Assembly (NCBI GenBank): GCA_023512835.1
Contig: CM042091.1
Location: forward strand, 46,462,284-46,526,283
Direction of reading: 5' to 3'
Source: Taxillus chinensis
Lineage: Eukaryota; Streptophyta; Magnoliopsida; Santalales; Loranthaceae
Length of the DNA stretch: 64,000 bases
The position numbers and the translations under genes were made by a program. The notes beneath the pieces were generated by a model, which saw only the letters and a program-made list of their open reading frames with translations, was not told the origin of the DNA and did not search any database. This document shows, in pieces, positions 57,658-64,000 of the stretch. Each line of letters opens with the position of its first letter. The first letter of the stretch is position 1.

Positions 57658-58831
57658 TATTGTCACGCCCCGGTTTTCCAACACGAGGAGACCGGAACGT
57701 GACCCTCCCTTTATCCGGGTTTGGATAAAGGGGTAGAATACAACATACACTTCACATTTTATTTTCGAAACCAAAATCACATAATTATTAAATTCAAACC
57801 ACATGCCTTTATTGTATTTCAAACTTCATTACAATATCTCCCCTTTGGGGTTACAATGCCTCAACAAAATTATATAACGCAAATAACATAAAACAAAGCC
57901 ACAAAACAGAACTCTTCCACCTTGGTGTTCCCACGTAACGCTTGTAGGTTCCTGCAAGAAAACACACCATAGTAGGAGGGGTGAGCATCCACGGCTCGCA
58001 GGGATCATGTCTCCCCAACCCATCCCATGCTCCTAGCATCTACATGTCATGTGTACAAGTGCGGTGTCGTGTTACAATAATTTCAAGACAATAACAAACC
58101 ACATCGTAGTTACAATCCTCCACCATACAAACCACAAGTGATTTAACCGCCTCTTCAGGCCAATGATTTAACCGCCTCTCAGGCCTAGTTTCCACAGTCA
58201 GTCTCACTGACATTAACTCAGCCTCTCAGGCTCCACGGTCGATCTCACCGACATCAACTCAACCTCTTAGACTCCACAGGTACACAAGTATTGCCTCGGC
58301 CTCTCAGGCTTCTTAGGCTCCACGGACATAACAACAAACATTTAACATATATCTCGGTTATTTATCTCGGTTATTCAGGCATAACAACAAACATTTAACA
58401 TGCATGTCTACCCCTGGTATAACATCAAACACCTAGCATGCATATCCTCATAGACATTACATCAAACACTTTTCAGGCATAACCACACTGGCATAACATC
58501 AATCGCATAACATGCATGGCCTCACAGGCATAATATCAAACACCTAGTGTGCAGTGCCACACAGGCCTAATCTCATCCCCATACATGCCACTGAAGGCCA
58601 ACATCCATATAGGAGATCACACCTATATGGATTTACATATAATATATATATATATATATCCAGTTACGAAATCGGCTACCACAAGGCCAAAACCCTGGGA
58701 TAGGTACAAGGAAGAACATAACCCCTACCTTGAAAATGTCCTCCTGCTCTTGCTCCCGGGCTAGACGCCGTCCTCCCCATGCAAGATGCTCCAGGAAGCA
58801 AGCCAGGCCTCTCCTCCCTTCCCTCTCTCTA

Positions 58832-58860
58832 GCTCTCTCTCTCTCTCTCTCTCTCTCTCT
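58832..58860. repeat. (CT)n microsatellite
   Basis: CT run in the 5' LTR, shorter than its counterpart at 51464-51497. Confidence 0.95.
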
Positions 58861-58916
58861 GCGATGGCCGCAATGGCCGAAAAGAACCCTAACCCTAGAA
58901 CAAGGAGTCTTCAATT

Positions 58917-58926
58917 CTATATATAG
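58917..58926 (-). promoter_or_regulatory. LTR TATA box
   Basis: CTATATATAG, conserved between both LTRs of the minus-strand gypsy element. Confidence 0.6.
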
Positions 58927-59483
58927 GCATCACAAGATCAAAACGACGTAGTTTTGATCACACAAGTTGTAACCTTTCCGCACCCACACACGATAAAATA
59001 TCCACAATTCCAACATATCCCTTTGGGAAAAGATGTTTAGAATCACAAAACTAAGGTAACCATGCAAAAATATGTCTGCACGCCAATTTGAACGCCAATT
59101 CCCCAATTGGCGTGCGGCTCCAAATGCACTCAAACTTTACCCCAAACCTTCTTGCATCATGTAAAAGACATCCATACAATAAAAACCTTACACGCCAAAT
59201 GGGTCTAATTCGCGTGCACGTCCTTTTGGCCTGAAACTTCGTGGTAGATAGAAGACATCATTCTAAGAATCTTTTGGTCCGCACGCCAATTTATCCGAGC
59301 CCATCTACTAGGTCAAAATCAACCTTTAAAACCGAACAAAATAGCCTAAAAACACTTGTATATGCAAATCGCATCTTCCTAGGGCATAAAAGCATGTTAG
59401 CAAACTCCCTAAAACCCAACAATTTCCACTCACAAGGCATCTTCGGTTAACTTCTTACTTGCCGCAAAACACGGGTCATTACA

Positions 59484-60590
59484 TTATATGTGCAGATTAA
59501 AGAAACCCTTGTATAACTTAAAACAAGCACCTAAAGCATGGTATAGTATACTAGGTCATTATTTTAGAAAAAAAAATTGAATTTTTAGAAAAGGCAAAGT
59601 GGACAAAAATTATATGTGCTTAATTTTGAAGGAAGTAGATTAATTATCATTGTGTATGTTTGTAATATTATATTTGGAGGGGATCATGCATACTTATGTG
59701 AAGAATTTGCTCGAAAGATAATAACATAAATTTTAGATGTTAATAATAGGATAGATGACTTACTTTCTTGGACTTCAAGTTAAATAAAATAAAAAAAAGT
59801 ATTTCCATCTCAAATTAATTATGTCATAGAAATGTTAAATATTTGGGATGGAAGATTGTAAACCTATTGGCACTCCCATAATTACATGTTACAAATTAAG
59901 TTCAAATCATGAAGGGAAAGAATCAAATAAGAAAAAATACAAAAGTATGATAGGTAATCTTTTGTATCTACAACCTTTAGACCTGATCTTATACAAGTTG
60001 TGTATGTAACCAATAAATTCCAGGTTGATCCAAATGAGTCCCATACACTAATAGTGATAAGAATCTTCAGATATGTCAAAAGAACATTGGAAATGAGTTT
60101 ATAGTATCATATAGAAGATTCGATCAAGTTGAAGACTTACACTGATGTTCACTAGGGATGGTGATGTGATTGATAAGAAATCTACCAATGGTGGTTATTT
60201 CTATTTAGTAAACAAATATCATGCTTGCTTGAGCAACAAATAGAATTGTATAGCCCTAAGCACAACATAAGTATAATACATTACTACAGGAGTAGCATGC
60301 ACACAAGTGATGTGGATGTGGAGACAAATAATATATCTTAGTGTTAAAGTTGGATTGCTAATCAATATTTTATGTGATAATCAAAGCACTATCAATATCA
60401 TCAAAAATATTATATAATATTTAAGAACTAAACAATTGATATAAAACATCACTACATCAAAGATTATGTAAAAGAGGGGATGATACAACTTGAGTATGTT
60501 CTTACAAGTGAGCAAATTACGGATATCCTCACCAAGCCTCTTACCATATCGGTGTTTGAGTAGCATAAATTCAGTCTTTCTGTGTAGCTA
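59484..60590 (+). pseudogene. Ty1/copia reverse transcriptase/RNase H relic
   Basis: Heavily decayed, readable only by switching frames. Fragments resembling copia pol, in order: a block like KxLYxLKQAPxAWY (about 59510-59545), SQINYVIEML (about 59808), RPDLIQVVYVTNKFQVDPNE (about 59979), RIFRYVKRTLEMSL (about 60060), YTDVH (about 60138), then the RNase H end, DIKHHYIKDYVKEGMIQLEY and TSEQITDILTKPL (about 60437-60545). This is the standard C-terminal end of copia polyproteins. The upstream half would lie left of the gypsy insertion, but I do not see it at 50000-50632. Confidence 0.85.
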
Positions 60591-61412
60591 CCTCCTAAGG
60601 CATGAGTGGCCATGTATCCTCTACTCTCTCCTAAAAATCTTTACTTCATAATTTATTAGCAAAGGAAAAGAAAACTAACATAATAGTAGCGGTGCGGGGG
60701 GAGTTGTACATAAGGGGAAGGTTCTTAAGGACTATACAAGGAGTTTACAAGGTTTGCTTGTCAAAGTGTTCATTATATTTTTGGATATTTTAGGTTGCCA
60801 ACAATTCTAAAAGGAGAGTTTGTCATCCCCATACTCATGGTGTTATAATTGTTGTCAACAATTTGTGGTCGTGTGGCAAGCAAGTGTGTAATGTAGGTGT
60901 ATACTCTCAAATAACCTCCTAAGGTGATATTTGTTAAGTGAGCATGCAGATGGAGTTAGATAAATTATACTAAGTGTCGGTTTGATAATGTTGTGCTTTT
61001 TTAAAAAAAGCTGTTTTTTAACTTGTGTTGAAAAAAGCTGCTATAAAATAAGTATGTGTTTGGTAAATTATAATTTTTAAAATGTTATAAAATTTTAAAA
61101 CAAGTAATAGGTATTTGATAAATTAAAAATAAATTTGATGTAGAGGTTTAAAAAGATAAAATTATCCTCTAAAACTCGCTCACTAGCTACTTCACTAGTT
61201 GAAGTGTTTGAACTCGACTCCAAAAACCCATTAGAGCCATTATTACAGGAAATAACAAGCGAAACCATTTCTTACTCCGAAAGAATTTGCACAATCCAGA
61301 AACCTCTTCATAATTCTTGAGATTGAAATCTCACAAAACATATTACCATCTCTCTTTAACCTCATTAAATTGATACCATCATTGTTTTACCCTGTTGGGT
61401 GGACTTTATAAG
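60591..61412. other. Intergenic/relic DNA, no gene recognised
   Basis: It contains a purine-rich AGTAGCGGTGCGGGGGGAGT (about 60687), possibly the copia polypurine tract, and a poly-A/T fold (about 60985-61070). No clear LTR was found. Confidence 0.5.
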
Positions 61413-62421
61413 TGTCACGCTCTTGAATTTCAAGGAACCCGAAACCAAGAACGTGACTTTCCCTTGCCCATACCCGAAAGGTCAGGGGTTGGTAACAAGC
61501 ACCAATAGAGACTACACTGCAGTGCTATCTCAATAATGAAAATCTGTGCCGTCATACATCAAAGATAATCATGTACTTTCTCATACATCATCATACATAT
61601 AATATGTCAAACAATCATATAGACATCACATCATAAATAGTGTGCAAATATAATTATCCACAGACCCATGTCCGAGATACCATACATAATCAATACAAAA
61701 TATAATATTATATCATACATCATAATAGTGGGCACGTCTTCCTAGAAAAAAGTTCTCTACTAGTCTCAGGCACACATGAAAAGAGTAAACAATAAAGTAA
61801 AGGTGAGCTACAAGTTTAGTAGGTGACCTCATAACTCCACATCACTCTACTATATAAAACAAATAAATCTATATTACATTCTCGGTATACTCGTGCACGA
61901 GTGTAGTAAGCAAAATTATTACAACTCGGTCTGCAAACAAACATCAGGGCCCCCTATCCACAACAGAATAGCTTGTCAACGAACCATAATAGGATCACAT
62001 CTCGGGGCACTCAACCCTATCACCACGAGATAAACAACTCAACTCATCCCACATCCGGTCATCACGAGCTCAACACAACCCGCATCACCGTCACGTCAAC
62101 CATATAACATAACTTGTGTATCACGGTGAGAACACAAATAAGTCACAGAGCCCAAGGCCCAAATCCTCAAATCAACCAAGCAACACAAGTATGGCACCTA
62201 TGGAGTATGGTCTTAGTGTTTCATATCACTCCCTCTATAGTCACTCCCTCTATACAGGCCGGTCACCACAATTCTATCCTCATACCTTGACCAAAGAAGA
62301 AGATTTTTCATAGAAGGTGTTTTCTTGCAATCAAAAGTCCCGGCAATAGTTCCTTATATTATAACTAAGATAACCTGATTTTTGGATAAACCAACCCCAA
62401 AACTCAAGCTTCATGCTCCAA

Positions 62422-62427
<6 letters not shown>

Positions 62428-62461
<34 letters not shown>
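62428..62461. repeat. (CT)n microsatellite in solo LTR
   Basis: About 17 CT units. On the minus strand this is a GA-rich leader downstream of the TATA box, as in the other LTRs. Confidence 0.95.
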
Positions 62462-62462
<1 letters not shown>

Positions 62463-62516
62463 CAAAGTCGTGCAACACAAATGACCACACGCTGGGAGTT
62501 TTTCTCTCACTCCCCA

Positions 62517-62524
62517 TATTTATA
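62517..62524 (-). promoter_or_regulatory. LTR TATA box
   Basis: TATAAATA on the minus strand, at the position equivalent to 1530-1537 in the related LTR. Confidence 0.6.
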
Positions 62525-62703
62525 ATTCTTTAATTAATAAACATCCAAAATTACACAACTAGCATTTTAGGGTCTCGAACTCTAAATTAGATTCAACTAT
62601 AACCAAAATGCACATATCACCGAACAGGATACTAAAATGATATTTTCATTACCAAATAAAGACTATCTCATAAATCAACTAAAACATGAGTCTTTACAAT
62701 AAG

Positions 62704-64000
62704 CATCTAAATGTGTTGATGTATATATAATTTAAAAAAGCATTTGACAAATTTAATGTCGGCTCTAAATGTGTTGAATAATAATATTTAAATACTAAAA
62801 GTTAAATTAATTATAATAATTTTATTTTAAATAATAAAAATAAATTTATATAAATAATTAATATATATACTTACTATTATTATTATTATTTAAAAAGAAA
62901 GCGTGTGTGCGCCTGTGATTAAGGAGAGAGTAAAAAAAAGACCCCGTCGGCCGATCGGCGTCGACATAAGTTTTGTGATTCACGCGCTTCTTTTACTTGC
63001 GGCTTGAAATCAACCTGTGTAAAACTTTTTTATGAAAAAGAAAAGGAAAAACATTAGTATGCCGGGTACATCGAACTCAGCTGATATGATATATTATTAC
63101 TATTTTTTTTTATCCTATGTACGTGATAAAGTACATTTTAAGATTTGATACTCGTAATGTGGAAAGGGACTTTAATAAATATTTTATTTTTAGGAAAATG
63201 TTCATGTAGTGTACACGTCATGCATGCCATGCATATTTTAAAGTTTCACGATTTTATAGTAATTTTAATATAATCAGTTTGTAATTATATAACGAATAAT
63301 TGAAATATCCCATTATAGTGTATGGTTTGTTGGGTTTTAAAAAATGATTGATTGACATAGACTGATGTATAAGTAGTGCATTTATTGAAGGTAAATAATT
63401 AAGCTCGTTCCTAAAGGGTAAAGATACAAATATATAATTTTTACATTGTTTGAACAAATGATACATGTATTATGGAAATAATAATAATATTTATTCAAGA
63501 AAATGGTTATGTAATCTGCCCGGTGATTCAACATGTCATACGCATTTCGGAATTTCATGTAAATGATTTAAACTAATTCACATGTATGTCTGGGTGTAAA
63601 AAAATATTAATATATATTGTTTACATGCTTTGAGATAGTAGGATTTTCTATTTTTAATTTTAAAAAACCAACAAATGTTAGCTATTAAATTTTTAAAAAA
63701 AAGTCAATAATATCTATTTTATAAAAAGAAAAATTAATTTATCAAAGTTTCTGACAATTGTAAAACTGATATATAAATATAGGATCGTAGTTATCAATAT
63801 CATATACAAAATATCTTTCTAAGCTTTCTTCTTTTCTCCCAATACTCACAAAATATTATCAACAATATGTATAGTTTTTATTTTGAAATAATAATAATAA
63901 TGTTGAATATTTTTGAATAATCTGCTATGTATATGGCTAAAAACATATTTTTAAAGAAAAAATAAATACACTTACATATGGCATATACTACACATTCATA
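62704..64000. other. AT-rich intergenic DNA, no gene recognised
   Basis: Many A/T homopolymers and ATT repeats, with a short GC-rich spot at about 62940-62970. No open frame with recognisable content. Confidence 0.6.

Larger units (their letters stand above)
57661..59483 (-). repeat. 5' LTR of minus-strand gypsy element (1823 bp)
   Basis: On the plus strand it runs from TGTCACGCCCCGG to GGGTCATTACA, so read on the minus strand it has TG...CA ends. The TATA box is at 58917-58926. Its R/U5 part (57661-58660) has short repeats of the type CAGGCATAACAACAAACA and CCTCTCAGGCTCCACGG that are absent from the 3' LTR. The right flank TTATA (59484-59488) is the presumed target duplication inside a copia relic. 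Confidence 0.88.
61413..62698 (-). mobile_element. Solo gypsy LTR, 1286 bp, TSD ATAAG
   Basis: On the plus strand it starts TGTCACGCTCTTGAATTTC and ends CATGAGTCTTTACA, flanked by ATAAG on both sides (61408-61412 and 62699-62703). Both ends match the inverted ends of the LTR at 1200-3069 (TGTAAAGACTC... and ...GTGACA). The TTGCCC-ACCCGAAAGGTCA block near the end is also shared. It has no internal coding. Confidence 0.93.

Noticed and set aside
60950..61160. Possible MITE around AAAAAAGCTGTTTTTTAACT
   Set aside because: Poly-A/T fold only; no convincing terminal repeats or target duplication.

Overview
The window looks like nuclear DNA of a flowering plant. It has spliced genes with plant-type introns, a plastid-targeted glucose transporter gene, and very dense plant transposable elements: Ty3/gypsy chromoviruses, Ty1/copia remnants, MULEs with FAR1-type transposase and Ulp1 protease, and hAT and PIF/Harbinger MITEs. 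I could not narrow the species from sequence alone. Only one protein-coding gene appears intact; nearly everything else is a transposon, a transposon relic or a pseudogene.

Layout. 1-3069: 3' end of a gypsy element (integrase/chromodomain relic, polypurine tract, 3' LTR) that cuts into a Ulp1-type protease pseudogene (3070-3623). 3624-5356: direct and inverted repeats. 5357-15955: a degenerate Mutator-like region on the minus strand, with a FAR1/MULE transposase (13411-15621), a Ulp1 (C48) protease (9708-11848) and three clusters of CTCGAG-rich repeats. A 3.6-kb solo LTR (5931-9533, perfect 5-bp target duplication) has inserted in it. 15956-18229: intergenic DNA with a PIF/Harbinger-type MITE.

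18230-50003 is dominated by three copies of a plastidic glucose transporter (pGlcT/GLT1-like) gene. Copy C (40370-50003, minus) has 13 exons with consistent splice phases and encodes about 559 residues; it is the one apparently functional gene. Copy B (23724-30744, plus) is a 5'-truncated pseudogene forming one arm of a huge imperfect palindrome with copy C (arms about 23724-33570 and 36003-46696). Copy A (18230-21427, minus) holds only the last three exons, is broken, and carries a gag-only LTR element. The palindrome arms also share a broken C2H2 zinc-finger gene. The spacer between the arms holds a GC-rich fragment of an LWD1/2-type WD40 gene. Insertions present or absent in the three copies (hAT MITE shared by B and C but not A; solo LTRs unique to B and to the C arm; gag-only element unique to A) give a relative order of events.

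50633-59483 is a decayed minus-strand gypsy chromovirus with both LTRs, whose two LTRs match over only about half their length. It adjoins a copia reverse transcriptase/RNase H relic (59484-60590). A related gypsy solo LTR with a perfect ATAAG target duplication lies at 61413-62698, and the window ends in AT-rich DNA with no recognisable gene.

I found no CRISPR, operon, rRNA or tRNA gene, and no clear evidence of a novel biochemical system. The most unusual structure is the nested, inverted glucose-transporter triplication, which could in principle form long hairpin RNA. Calls rest on reading translations and repeats by eye; no database search was possible.
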